Notes: generated from the sequence alone by a model not told the origin. A DNA stretch of 64,000 nt from Stenotrophomonas sp. SAU14A_NAIMI4_5 (GCF_003086795.1 NZ_CP026003.1:3150579-3214578), one strand, 5' to 3'; shown: positions 9,456 to 20,905, counted from the stretch's first letter. Numbers and translations: made by a program.

Positions 9456-10121
9456 TCAGGGTGTGCCGGGGTGGTACAGGCGCTGCCCGGCCACGTAGTC
9501 GGCCACCGCCGGCGGCAGCATCGCCCGCCAGGGTCCGGCCGCGCCGATCTGGGCGCGTACGGCACTGGCCGACTCGCCGCGCAGGGGCTGGTGCAGGCGC
9601 AGCACGCGCCCGGCCGGGCTGGCGAACAGCGACTGCTCGTTGTCGGCCCAGCGCCCTTCCAGGGCCTGGCCGAGCTCGCCGGCCACGGCGTCACGCAACG
9701 GGCTGCCCGGCCGCTCGGCCACGATGAAGTGGGCCAGGCCGAACAGCGCCTGCCATTCGTGCCAGGCCGGCAGGGCCAGCAGGCTGTCGGCACCGACCAG
9801 CCAGGCCAGCGGCCGGCTCGGGCCCAGCTCGGCGCGCAGCTCGCGCAGGGTGTCGACGGTGTAGGACGGCTGGCCCGGGTTGCGTACGGCCCGGTCCAGC
9901 TCGCGCCGGTCGAGCAGCAGGCCCGGCTCGTCGCCGATGGCCAGCGACAGCATCCGGCAGCGCTGTTCGGCGGTCGCCCCCGGGGCGGCGCGGTGCGGCG
10001 GGTCGGCGGCCGGCAACATGCGCACGGCCACCTGCAGTTCGTCGCGTGCGGCGCGCGCGATGGCCAGATGGCCCAGGTGCACCGGATCGAAGGTGCCCCC
10101 GTAATAGATCCGCAGGCTCAT
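9456..10121 (-). CDS. nadD: Nicotinate-nucleotide adenylyltransferase
   Basis: A 221-residue enzyme that adenylates nicotinate mononucleotide to deamido-NAD in NAD biosynthesis. The nucleotidyltransferase motif GGTFDPVHLGHLAIAR is at the N-terminus, LVGADSLLALPAWHEW lies in the middle, and the second ATP-binding motif appears as ESASAVRAQI rather than the common SSTxIR form. The ATG at 10121 is preferred over the GTG one codon upstream. It begins 3 bases after the holA stop, so it is co-transcribed with it. Confidence 0.95.
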   Translation of the reverse strand: MSLRIYYGGTFDPVHLGHLAIARAARDELQVAVRMLPAADPPHRAAPGATAEQRCRMLSLAIGDEPGLLLDRRELDRAVRNPGQPSYTVDTLRELRAELGPSRPLAWLVGADSLLALPAWHEWQALFGLAHFIVAERPGSPLRDAVAGELGQALEGRWADNEQSLFASPAGRVLRLHQPLRGESASAVRAQIGAAGPWRAMLPPAVADYVAGQRLYHPGTP

Positions 10122-10124
10122 CAC

Positions 10125-11162
10125 TCAGGCGCGCGCGAGCAGGCGCACGGCACGGGCCTCGGACACCGCCACCAGCAGGCGCTCCAGCGCCAGCCAGGCG
10201 TCACCGTCGGCCCGCCCCTTGGCGATGCGGTCGACCAGCCCCGCCTCGGCCACGAAGCGCTCCCAGCGCTTGCCTTCCGGGTGCCGCTGCAGCGCGCGCT
10301 TGTACGGCGCCTGCCGCGATTCCCAGATGCCGCGCGATTTCATTTCAGCGGCGAGGTTGCCGCCACGGGCCTGCACCCGCGCCAGGCCGGCACCGGCCAG
10401 CAGTTCGCGGATCACGATCGGCATCAGCGCGGCCACGGCCTCGCCTTCGCCACGCAGGCCGGCCAGCATGCGCAGCACCGCCTGCGGCTGACCCGAGAAG
10501 GTCGCTTCGACCAGACGGAACACGTCGTAGCGGGCGGCGTCGGCCACCAGCGACTCCATGCGCTCCACGTCCAGCGGCTGGCCGTCGGCCAGCAGGGCCA
10601 GCTTGTCGATTTCCTGTGCGGCGGCCAGCAGGTTGCCTTCCACCCGCTCGGCCAGGCGCTGCACCGCAGCGCCATCGGCGCGCAGGCCCTTGCTGCGCAG
10701 GCGGCGCTCGATCCAGTCCGGGAGTTCGTGCGGCTTGATCGCCCAGGCCACCGACAGCACGCCGACGCGGTTGACCGCTTCGGCCCACTTGCCCTGGTGG
10801 GCCTTGCTCCATTCGTTGGCGGTGATCAGCAGCACCACGTCCGGCGCCGGGTCGGCGCAGAACCGGCTGATGACCTCGGCGCCGTCCTTGCCCGGCTTGC
10901 CGCTGGGCAGGCGCACTTCCACCAGGCGCCGCGCACTGAACAGGCTGGGCGCGTTGAAGCTGGCGTCGAGCTGGTTCCAGTCGAAGTCGCGGCCGTCGGC
11001 GTCGAACACCTCGCGTTCGTCGACGCCGCTGGCACGGGCGCGTGCGCGCACCGCATCGGCGGCTTCAAGCACGCGCAGGGTCTCCGGGCCGGCGATCAGG
11101 TATACCGGCGCCAGCGCGGTGTCACCGCCCTGGCTGGCCAGCTGCTCCGGTCGCAGTTCCAT
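10125..11162 (-). CDS. holA: DNA polymerase III subunit delta
   Basis: A 345-residue clamp-loader subunit, which opens the beta sliding clamp. The start at 11162 (MELRPEQLASQ) is chosen; an upstream in-frame start would add an Arg-rich stretch overlapping lptE. Family features are VYLIAGPETLRVLEAADAVR near the N-terminus, PDVVLLITANEWSK in the AAA+-like region, and the collar segment EGNLLAAAQEIDKLALLA. The position between lptE and nadD is the standard gene order. Confidence 0.94.
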   Translation of the reverse strand: MELRPEQLASQGGDTALAPVYLIAGPETLRVLEAADAVRARARASGVDEREVFDADGRDFDWNQLDASFNAPSLFSARRLVEVRLPSGKPGKDGAEVISRFCADPAPDVVLLITANEWSKAHQGKWAEAVNRVGVLSVAWAIKPHELPDWIERRLRSKGLRADGAAVQRLAERVEGNLLAAAQEIDKLALLADGQPLDVERMESLVADAARYDVFRLVEATFSGQPQAVLRMLAGLRGEGEAVAALMPIVIRELLAGAGLARVQARGGNLAAEMKSRGIWESRQAPYKRALQRHPEGKRWERFVAEAGLVDRIAKGRADGDAWLALERLLVAVSEARAVRLLARA

Positions 11163-11175
11163 CGTGGGCGGCAGC

Positions 11176-11760
11176 TCAGGGCTTGACCGGCGCCGGCGTC
11201 GTCGCCGGTTCGCCATCGGTGGTCACGGCCGGCTTCGGCGCGGACAGGCTGCCACCGCGTTCCAGCTCGGCACGCACCACGCTGTCGATGCGGCGGATGA
11301 TCGAGGCGGACATTTCCCGGCGCAGTTCATCGGCCAGGATCTCGCGTTCGGTGGTGGTACCGGTGGCGTCGGTCGGCGGCGACACGTAGTCGCGCGACAG
11401 TTCGATCACCTGCTGCGGCACCAGCTCGCTGCCATCCTCGCGGCGGAAGATGAAGATGACCGCGTAGCGCAGGCTGTATTCCTGCGCACGGCCCTGTGCA
11501 TCGATGGCGATGGGCAGGTCACCCCAGCGCTCGGACAGCACCTGCAGCTGCGCTGCCGGATCCTTGCTGTCCTCGTCGGACAGCTTCGCACCGGATGCCA
11601 GCAGGCTGCGGTTCAACAGCTTGACCAGCTCGCTGTAAGGCGCGGTGGACACCACCTTCACCGGCGCGGTGTCGGTCGGCAGCATCAACTTGTTGCGCAG
11701 GTGGAAGCCACAGCCGGCAAGGCCGAGGGCAAGGACGAGGGCAAGCAGAATTCGGGTCAT
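11176..11760 (-). CDS. lptE: LPS-assembly lipoprotein LptE
   Basis: A 194-residue outer-membrane lipoprotein that plugs the LptD barrel and helps insert LPS in the outer leaflet. The signal peptide ends in a lipobox LAGC (MTRILLALVLALGLAGCGFHLR); FHLR after the Cys is typical of LptE. LKLLNRSLLASG and ILADELRREMSASIIRRID further match the family. A Pro/Ala-rich tail (TTPAPVKP) is unstructured. It sits between leuS and holA as in E. coli. Confidence 0.95.
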   Translation of the reverse strand: MTRILLALVLALGLAGCGFHLRNKLMLPTDTAPVKVVSTAPYSELVKLLNRSLLASGAKLSDEDSKDPAAQLQVLSERWGDLPIAIDAQGRAQEYSLRYAVIFIFRREDGSELVPQQVIELSRDYVSPPTDATGTTTEREILADELRREMSASIIRRIDSVVRAELERGGSLSAPKPAVTTDGEPATTPAPVKP

Positions 11761-11856
11761 GGGAACAGTCTGGCGGAGCCGGGCGATCACGGCAACAGAC
11801 AGCGTGCCCGAGGACGCGTGAACGCAGGGCCATCGGCCGATGGCCGTGGCGACAAC

Positions 11857-11885
11857 GCACCGGCCGCCTGGGCGGCGGCCGGTGC
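11857..11885. terminator. Hairpin downstream of leuS
   Basis: A 12-bp stem GCACCGGCCGCC with its complement and a 5-base loop, starting 9 bases after the leuS stop. There is no clear T run, so it may only attenuate or protect the mRNA 3' end. Confidence 0.4.
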
Positions 11886-11893
11886 CGGGTACA

Positions 11894-14878
<2,985 letters not shown>

Positions 14879-15112
14879 ATGAAACTGCTGCAACAGGCCA
14901 CCCTGGCCATCGCCCTGGCCCTGGGTACCGCGGCCACGGCACAGGCCGCCACCTTCAACTGCGCCTACATCATCACCAGTGAACCCGGCAGCTCCGGCTT
15001 CCACAGCGTGGAAGCCGACACCCAGCAGGACGCGATCAACCAGGCCATCGCCTGGATCCAGGACACCTTCGGCCCTGTCGGGTTCCAGGTGAAGTGCTAC
15101 CAGCAGGCTTGA
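14879..15112 (+). CDS. Small secreted protein of unknown function
   Basis: A 77-residue protein with a Sec signal peptide (MKLLQQATLAIALALGTAATAQA, cut near residue 23) and a mature part of about 54 residues with two cysteines (FNCAYIITSE and VKCYQQA) that could form one disulfide. The middle, EADTQQDAINQAIAWIQDTFG, is predicted helical. A weak GGAGA ribosome site lies 8 bases upstream. I do not recognise the family. The frame is open further upstream, but that part has no start signal or signal peptide. Confidence 0.7.
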   Translation: MKLLQQATLAIALALGTAATAQAATFNCAYIITSEPGSSGFHSVEADTQQDAINQAIAWIQDTFGPVGFQVKCYQQA

Positions 15113-15142
15113 CCTGCCCCGGGCGCGGCTACCGCCGCGCTC

Positions 15143-15742
15143 TCAGCGCGCCCGCGACAGGGGCAGGGCCAGCGCCAGCCAGGCCGCCCAGCAGGCGAAG
15201 GCCAGCCGTTGCGCCATCGGCGCTGGCAGCACGCCCTGCAGGGCGAAGGCGGCCAGGCCAGCCAGCGCGCCGCAGGCCACGGCCAGCCCGGCCATGGCGC
15301 GCCCGTGCCCCGCGCGCAGGCGCGGGATGCCCAACATCAGCGCGCCGACCACGAAGCCCAGCACCCAGACCATCCAGGCGCTGGCGTGCAGCTGGCTGGC
15401 GCCGCCATGCAGGTCTTCCGGGTCCAGCGGCAGCAGGCCCATTGCCGCGAAGGCCAATCCCGCCAGCAGCAGCATCTGGCTGCCGACCCGCGGCGCCCAG
15501 CCGGCCCCCACCGGCAGCTGCCGACGCAGGCGCTCGGCCACCACCACCGCCAGCGCGCCCGGCAGCACCAGGCCCAGCACGTTGAAGGCCAGCGCGTGCG
15601 GCACGCCGTGGGCCCCGAGCAGCGCCACCGGGTGCATGGCCTGGGAGTAGCCGCCCAGTGCTGCGCCGAATCCGACGACCGCCAGCACGAAGCACGCGGC
15701 GGCCAGCAGCCCCAACCAACGATCAAGCCAGAGCACGGACAT
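15143..15742 (-). CDS. DUF998-family integral membrane protein
   Basis: A 199-residue protein with about six hydrophobic segments (for example GLLAAACFVLAVVGFGAALGG and GSQMLLLAGLAFAAMGLLPL). The spacing, and the LPLDPEDLHGGASQLHA loop between helices, resembles DUF998 proteins, whose role is unknown. The ATG at 15742 starts MSVLWLDRWLG. It converges with the small secreted-protein gene (30-base gap) and diverges from the thioredoxin gene. Another DUF998-like gene occurs at 36075-36692. Confidence 0.7.
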   Translation of the reverse strand: MSVLWLDRWLGLLAAACFVLAVVGFGAALGGYSQAMHPVALLGAHGVPHALAFNVLGLVLPGALAVVVAERLRRQLPVGAGWAPRVGSQMLLLAGLAFAAMGLLPLDPEDLHGGASQLHASAWMVWVLGFVVGALMLGIPRLRAGHGRAMAGLAVACGALAGLAAFALQGVLPAPMAQRLAFACWAAWLALALPLSRAR

Positions 15743-15905
15743 CGCGCGGTTCCACCTGTAATGAAAGACCGCTGCATTGTCGCGGCAGGCGCGGCAACCG
15801 CCAAGCCACGACGTGTCTGCCGGTGCCCGGTGTGAGGACAGGGTTGAGACCGACACGGATCGACACCATAGAATCGGTCTCCAGTTGCCAGGCGATACTT
15901 CCCCC

Positions 15906-16766
15906 ATGACCGAGACGACGACCCACGTATTCGACGCCACCACCGCGACCTTCGAGGCCGAGGTGCTGCAGAAATCCCTGCAGACGCCGGTGCTGGTGGA
16001 CTTCTGGGCCACCTGGTGCGGCCCGTGCAAGACCCTGGGCCCGATGCTGGAAAAGCTGGCGGCCGAGTACAACGGCGCGTTCGAGCTGGCCAAGGTCGAT
16101 GTCGACGCCGAACAGCAGATCGCCGCCGCCTTCCAGATCCGTTCGGTGCCGACCGTGTTCCTGGTCAAGGGCGGCCAGCTGGTCGACGGCTTCCCCGGTG
16201 CCATCCCCGAAGGCCAGCTGCGTGAGTTTCTGGCCCAGCACGGCATCGTGCCGGCCGACATCGGCGACACCGTGGCCGAGGACGAAGCGCCGCTGGACCC
16301 GCAGGCACAGGTGGACGTGCTGCGTGCGCAGATCGCCGCCGAGCCGGACAAGGACGAACTGAAGCTGGACCTCGCCCTGGCCCTGCTGCAGGTGGGCGGC
16401 GTGGACGAGGCCGGCACCCTGATCGATGCCCTGCCCGCCAACCTGGCCACCGATGACCGCGCGGTGCGCGGCCGTGCCCGCCTGGCCTTCGCCACCGCGC
16501 TGAAGGATGCGCCCTCGGCCGAAGCCCTCGACGCGCGCATCGCCGCCGACGGCAAGGACCTGCAGGCCCGCCATCTGCGTGGCGTGCAGCTGCTGCTCGG
16601 CGGCCACGACGAAGCCGCGCTGGAACAGTTCCTGGAGATGCTGCGGATCGACCGCAGCTTCGCCGAAGGCCTGCCACGCAAGGTGCTGATCGATGCCTTC
16701 AACGTCATCACCGACGAGGACCTGGTTGGCCGCTACCGCCGGAAGATGGCCTCGCTGCTGTTCTGA
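15906..16766 (+). CDS. CnoX/YbbN-type thioredoxin-TPR chaperedoxin
   Basis: A 286-residue protein with an N-terminal thioredoxin domain (about 1-115; FWATWCGPCK, redox Cys38 and Cys41) and a C-terminal TPR-like helical region (about 125-286; QAQVDVLRAQIAAEPDKDELKLDLA, LRIDRSFAEGLPRKVLIDAFN). This architecture matches YbbN/CnoX, a holdase that protects proteins from oxidation and passes clients to GroEL. E. coli CnoX has lost the first active-site Cys, whereas this protein keeps WCGPC and so should be redox-active. The start is the ATG 6 bases into the segment CCCCCATGACCGAG. Confidence 0.92.
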   Translation: MTETTTHVFDATTATFEAEVLQKSLQTPVLVDFWATWCGPCKTLGPMLEKLAAEYNGAFELAKVDVDAEQQIAAAFQIRSVPTVFLVKGGQLVDGFPGAIPEGQLREFLAQHGIVPADIGDTVAEDEAPLDPQAQVDVLRAQIAAEPDKDELKLDLALALLQVGGVDEAGTLIDALPANLATDDRAVRGRARLAFATALKDAPSAEALDARIAADGKDLQARHLRGVQLLLGGHDEAALEQFLEMLRIDRSFAEGLPRKVLIDAFNVITDEDLVGRYRRKMASLLF

Positions 16767-16873
16767 ACAGAGACGCGTCTCGTTCAGAAATCCTGCACTG
16801 ACCGCGGGCAATAATGTGATCGGTAGCGTCCTTTTGGCCGCTACGATCCATTCGGGGGGATGAGGTCGGGGCC

Positions 16874-18574
16874 ATGGGGTCTTGCAGCTGCGCCCCCGCT
16901 CAGCCGGGACAGCACTCCGTGACCGTTGGCCGTTCGTCGTCTTCCCTCGTCCGCCGCTTCGCCGGACTGTTGTGCGCCCTGCTCCTGCTGCCCGGCCTCG
17001 CCGCCGCACAGGACTGGAACTACCGGGTCCGCCCCGGCGATACCCTCTGGGACCTGGGCGGCCTGTACCTGAAGACGGACGTGCCGTGGCAGCAGCTGCA
17101 GCAGCACAACCGCATCGACAACCCCTACCGCCTGCCACCCGGCGGACTGCTGCGCTTCCCGGTCAGCTGGCTGCGGGTCGAACCGGCCCCGGCCCGCGTG
17201 CTGGCCGTGCGTGGCGCCGTGCAACTGGTGGCCGCCAATGGCAGCGCCACCCGCGCCCTGCTCGCCGGCGAGCTGCTGCACATCGGCGACACCGTGCAGA
17301 CCGATGCCGATGCCAGCGTCACCCTCGAATTCGCCGATGCATCGCGCCTGCAGCTGCGCGAGCACTCGCGGCTGCGCCTGGACCAGCTGAGCCGTTACGG
17401 CCGCACCGGCATGGTCGACACTCGTATGCGCCTGCAGCAGGGCCGGGCCAGCAACCGCGTCACCCCTGCCCGCGGCCCGGCGTCGCGCTACATCATCGAT
17501 GCCCCTGCTGCTACCAGCAGCGTGCGCGGCACGGTGTTCCGGGTCAGCGCCGGCGACAGTACGCAGGTCGGCGCCACCGAAGTGCTGGAAGGCCGCGTGC
17601 AGGTCGGCAACCCGCATGGCCAGCGCCTGGTGCGCCCGGGCCAGGCCAGCCGCAGCGCCAGCGCCGATACCGCACCCGACGCCGTCTCCGCGCTGCTGCC
17701 CGCGCCGCGGCTGCGCAGCGATACCACCGCGCTGGCGCCACTGCCGGCACGCCTGGCCTGGGAGCCGGTGGCTGCTGCCGACCACTACCGGATTGAAGTG
17801 GTGCTGGCCGCCACGCCGGAGATCCTGCTGTTCGCGGCTACCACCCGCGACACCTCGCTGGTCATCGACGACCTTCCGCCCGGCGCCCTGCGCCTGCTGC
17901 TGCGCGCCGTCGATGCGCAGGGCGTGGAGGGCCTGGATGCCAGCGCCGATTTCCTGCTCAGCGACCAGCCGCCACCGCCGCTGACCGTGTCGCCCCTGCA
18001 CGGCCAGTCCGTCAACAGTGACCGGCCGCGCTTCCGCTGGACCCAGGCCCCGGGCGCGGGCAGCAGCGTGCTGCAGATCGCCGCCGAGCCTCGTTTCCTG
18101 CAGCCGCTGCAGCAGCAGGCCAGCACCGGCACCGACCTGCGCCTGGCCACGCCGCTGCCGCCCGGCCAGTATTTCTGGCGCGTGGCCTCGCGCGATGGCC
18201 AGGGCCACCAGGGACCGTTCGGCCAGGCCCTGCCGCTGCAGCTCACCGACGAACCGGTCGACCCGGCCCTGCAGCCGCCCGAAGCTGCGCATGGCGAGCT
18301 GACCCTGCGCTGGCAGGCCGGCAGCGAAGGCCAGCGCTACCGCGTGCAGGTCGACCGCCGCGGTGACTTCAAGGCACCACTGGTGGATGAAACGCTGGCG
18401 CAGCCGCAGGTCAGCTTGAAGCGACCGTTGCGCGGCACCCTGCACGTGCGCGTGCAGTACATCGACGACGACGGCCACGCCGGCCCGTTCTCATCGCCCC
18501 AGCAGGTCACGTTGCCGTGCCGGCTGTGCTACGGCGCTGGCGGCGGTGCCCTGCTGCTGTGGCTGCTGCTGTGA
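16874..18574 (+). CDS. Periplasmic FecR-domain protein with LysM and fibronectin-like repeats
   Basis: A 566-residue exported protein. A hydrophobic signal segment (about 27-46; FAGLLCALLLLPGLAAAQ) precedes a LysM-like domain (about 48-97; YRVRPGDTLWDLGGLYL), which may bind peptidoglycan. Next comes a FecR domain (about 110-260; GDTVQTDADASVTLEFADASRL, SSVRGTVFRVS) and two beta-sandwich regions (about 290-370 and 375-470; FRWTQAPGAGSSVLQIA, PGQYFWRVASRDGQG). A short hydrophobic tail ends ALLLWLLL. It overlaps the next gene by 4 bases (GTGA), so the pair is translationally coupled. It probably relays a cell-wall or envelope signal to the CHASE2 cyclase; that is inference. An alternative start is the GTG at 16919. 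Confidence 0.85.
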   Translation: MGSCSCAPAQPGQHSVTVGRSSSSLVRRFAGLLCALLLLPGLAAAQDWNYRVRPGDTLWDLGGLYLKTDVPWQQLQQHNRIDNPYRLPPGGLLRFPVSWLRVEPAPARVLAVRGAVQLVAANGSATRALLAGELLHIGDTVQTDADASVTLEFADASRLQLREHSRLRLDQLSRYGRTGMVDTRMRLQQGRASNRVTPARGPASRYIIDAPAATSSVRGTVFRVSAGDSTQVGATEVLEGRVQVGNPHGQRLVRPGQASRSASADTAPDAVSALLPAPRLRSDTTALAPLPARLAWEPVAAADHYRIEVVLAATPEILLFAATTRDTSLVIDDLPPGALRLLLRAVDAQGVEGLDASADFLLSDQPPPPLTVSPLHGQSVNSDRPRFRWTQAPGAGSSVLQIAAEPRFLQPLQQQASTGTDLRLATPLPPGQYFWRVASRDGQGHQGPFGQALPLQLTDEPVDPALQPPEAAHGELTLRWQAGSEGQRYRVQVDRRGDFKAPLVDETLAQPQVSLKRPLRGTLHVRVQYIDDDGHAGPFSSPQQVTLPCRLCYGAGGGALLLWLLL

Positions 18575-20196
18575 GGCGCTCGCCGCTGCCCTGGTCGCGG
18601 CGCATCCTGCTGGCCCTGCTGGCCGGCATCGCCACGGCGGTGGTCAGCCACGGGCAGTTCCTGTGGCGGCAGGATGAGGCGGCGTACGACCTGCTGGTGG
18701 GCGACTGGGAGTACCGGCCCGATCCCAGCGTGCTGATCGTCGCCATTGATGAAGACAGCCTGCAGCGCATCGGCCAGTGGCCGTGGCCACGCTCGGTGCA
18801 CGCGCGGCTGCTGGACCGGCTGACCGATGCCGGCGCCGAACGGGTGGTGCTGGACCTGATGCTGGCCGAGCCGGACCGCCACGATGCGCGCCAGGATGCC
18901 GCGCTGGCCGCGGCCATCCGCCGCAATGGCCGGGTGGTACTGCCCGTGTTGGCGGCGCCGGCGGCGGGCGACCGCCTGGCCGAGGAGCTGCTGCCCATCC
19001 CGTTGATCGCGGCCAGCGCCGCGGCGATCGGCCACAGTGATGTCGAAGTCGATGGCGATGGCGTGGCGCGCGGCGTGTACCTGCGCGCCGGCATCGGCCA
19101 GGCGCACTGGCCGTCGCTGGGCATGGCCCTGGCCGGCATTCCGGCCAATCGCGTGCACGGCCTGGCCGACCCCGAGCCCGCGCTCGACTCGCCCTATCAA
19201 TGGCGTCGCGACGACTACGTGCGCGTGCGCTATGCCGGCCCACCCGAGCGCCTGCCGCAGGTCTCCTACGCCGATGTGCTCGATGGCCAGGTTGACGCGT
19301 CGCTGCTGCGCGGCCGGCGCATCGTGGTCGGCATGACCGCCAGCGGCATCGCGCCGCGCCTGCTGACCCCGACCACCCGCGAGTACTGGATGAGCGGCAG
19401 CGAATACCAGGCCAACATCGCCTCGATGCTGCTGCAGCACAAGCAGATCAACGTGCTGCCACGCGCCGTGCAGGACCTGCTGTCCGGGTTGATGGCTGCA
19501 CTGTGCGTGATGCTGCTGGGCCTGCGCCTGCCATGGCTGGCCGCGCTCTGCTCGCTGCCGCTGGCCCCCGTGCTGGCCTGGCTGCTGCTGCGCGTGGGCA
19601 ACCTGTGGTGGGCACCGGCGAGCGCCCAGCTCGGCGTGCTGCTGATCCTGCTGGTGTGGGCCATCTGGCGCATCTCGGCCTGGCACCGCCAGGCCAACCG
19701 CGATGCGCTGACCGGGCTGGGCAACCGCCTGCGTTTCGAACAGGCCCTGCAGGAAGAATGCGATGCCGCGCGGCGCAGCGGCAAGCCGCTGAGCCTGGCC
19801 CTGATCGACGTGGACCATTTCAAGCATCACAACGACCGCCACGGCCACCAGGTGGGTGACGGCGTGCTGCGCGACGTAGCCCGGCTGATCGCCGCACATG
19901 CGCGCCGCCCCCGCGACATGGCCGCGCGCTATGGCGGCGATGAGTTCGCACTGGTGCTGCCGGACACGCCGGCCGACGGCGCGCGCCTGGTGGTGGAAGA
20001 CCTGATCGCCAGCGTGCGCGCATTGCCGCCCCCGGGCGACGGCAGCGGCGCGGGCATCAGCCTCACCATCGGCGTGTACACCCGCGTGCCCGACGGCAGC
20101 CTGCACCCCCATCATTTTGTTGAAGGCGCCGATGCCGCGCTGTACCGCGCCAAGGACAATGGCCGCGACGGCTATGCGATGAGTGGCGACCCGTAA
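18571..20196 (+). CDS. CHASE2-domain diguanylate cyclase (GGDEF)
   Basis: A 541-residue inner-membrane protein. A GTG start overlaps the stop of the FecR gene. An N-terminal membrane helix (about 9-28) is followed by a periplasmic CHASE2 sensor (about 40-300; VLIVAIDEDSLQRIGQWPWPR, VVLDLMLAEPDRHD), then three membrane helices (about 305-375), and a C-terminal GGDEF domain (about 385-541). Catalytic signature GGDEF is at 455-459, with DALTGLGNR and DVDHFKHHNDRHGH. An intact I-site RPRD at 446-449 lies five residues before it, so c-di-GMP feedback inhibition is expected. There is no EAL domain. It should make c-di-GMP in response to a periplasmic cue. Confidence 0.93.
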   Translation: MRRSPLPWSRRILLALLAGIATAVVSHGQFLWRQDEAAYDLLVGDWEYRPDPSVLIVAIDEDSLQRIGQWPWPRSVHARLLDRLTDAGAERVVLDLMLAEPDRHDARQDAALAAAIRRNGRVVLPVLAAPAAGDRLAEELLPIPLIAASAAAIGHSDVEVDGDGVARGVYLRAGIGQAHWPSLGMALAGIPANRVHGLADPEPALDSPYQWRRDDYVRVRYAGPPERLPQVSYADVLDGQVDASLLRGRRIVVGMTASGIAPRLLTPTTREYWMSGSEYQANIASMLLQHKQINVLPRAVQDLLSGLMAALCVMLLGLRLPWLAALCSLPLAPVLAWLLLRVGNLWWAPASAQLGVLLILLVWAIWRISAWHRQANRDALTGLGNRLRFEQALQEECDAARRSGKPLSLALIDVDHFKHHNDRHGHQVGDGVLRDVARLIAAHARRPRDMAARYGGDEFALVLPDTPADGARLVVEDLIASVRALPPPGDGSGAGISLTIGVYTRVPDGSLHPHHFVEGADAALYRAKDNGRDGYAMSGDP

Positions 20197-20284
20197 CGTC
20201 GAGCGTGCTCGACTGGCCGTGCCGTGACGCCCGTAGAGTCGAGCTTGCTCGACTGGCCGTAGAGTCGAACTTGCTCGACTCTAC
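20197..20284. repeat. Three REP units at the 3' side of the RAYT gene
   Basis: Three near-copies of a palindrome with core GTCGAGCNTGCTCGAC: 20197-20216 (partial), 20232-20256 (starting GTAGAG) and 20259-20284 (GTAGAG...CTCTAC, full palindrome). The last unit contains the stop codon of the RAYT gene. Confidence 0.85.
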
Positions 20285-20733
20285 GAAAGCGGCCAGCGAC
20301 ACCAAGCGTATGGAAAATCGCCTAAGCTCATCGCCAGGCCTGCGCGTACGGGATTGTCCATCACGTACAGAACCTGCTGACGGACATCACGCTCGTCCCG
20401 TATCCAGTGGTCGTAGTAGCCACGTTGCCAGACCGTCGCACTCCCGCCAAGTTTCGCGTTGATGGCAATGGCAGACCGCGATTTCAGGGACTGCACACAG
20501 CGCCCCAACCCACCTTCGCGCAACTGCATCACCCAGTGGAAGTGGTCAGGCATGACCACCCAGGCGAATGACCGGGTCAATCCACGCCTGTCGCTGTCCT
20601 TGAGGTGTTCCATCAAGACGGCCGCGCATTCCGGGACAGCAAACAAGGGGCGGCGACCGGCCACTACGCTGGTAATTACGTAGAAGTGTCCAACCGCTGA
20701 AGTACGGCAGCGCAGGAGGGCGGGACTGGGCAT
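20281..20733 (-). CDS. REP-associated tyrosine transposase (RAYT, Y1/HUH family)
   Basis: A 150-residue TnpA_REP protein, related to IS200/IS605 transposases and thought to mobilise REP sequences by single-strand cutting. The HUH pair is in MPDHFHWVMQL (His64, His66), and the catalytic Tyr is in WQRGYYDHW (Tyr106 or 107). TSVVAGRRPLF and VMDNPVRAGL are typical RAYT segments. The frame looks intact, so the protein may be active. REP units of one kind flank it on both sides in opposite orientation (20197-20284 and 20795-20832). The stop codon TAG is the TAG of a REP's GTAG end. Confidence 0.92.
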   Translation of the reverse strand: MPSPALLRCRTSAVGHFYVITSVVAGRRPLFAVPECAAVLMEHLKDSDRRGLTRSFAWVVMPDHFHWVMQLREGGLGRCVQSLKSRSAIAINAKLGGSATVWQRGYYDHWIRDERDVRQQVLYVMDNPVRAGLAMSLGDFPYAWCRWPLS

Positions 20734-20794
20734 GGCCCAGAGTGGCGCATCGTGTTGGCAGTTGCCGTAGGGAAAGGCGGAATCTGCTGTCGGA

Positions 20795-20832
20795 GTAGTC
20801 GAGCAGAGCAGTCGAGCAAGCTCGACTCTACG
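20795..20832. repeat. REP unit at the 5' side of the RAYT gene
   Basis: Contains AGTCGAGCAAGCTCGACTCTAC, the same core as the 20197-20284 REPs but inverted, preceded by a partial unit GTAGTCGAGC. It lies about 60 bases upstream of the RAYT start, between the RAYT and DUF4442 genes. Confidence 0.8.
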
Positions 20833-20905
20833 AACGGCTGCCGGGGTTCAACATACGCATGCGAATGGTTAGACTCGGGTTTTCGCCCCCGCGCCCCGTC
20901 CGCAC

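Noticed and set aside
18517..18570. An ATG start at 18517 for the CHASE2 cyclase
   Set aside because: It would add 18 Arg/Ala-rich residues and overlap the FecR gene by 58 bases. The GTG at 18571 gives the usual 4-base overlap and a normal N-terminus.
20197..20832. RAYT locus as an IS200/IS605 insertion sequence
   Set aside because: It lacks defined left and right IS ends and a TnpB gene. The RAYT protein type and flanking REPs point to a domesticated REP system.
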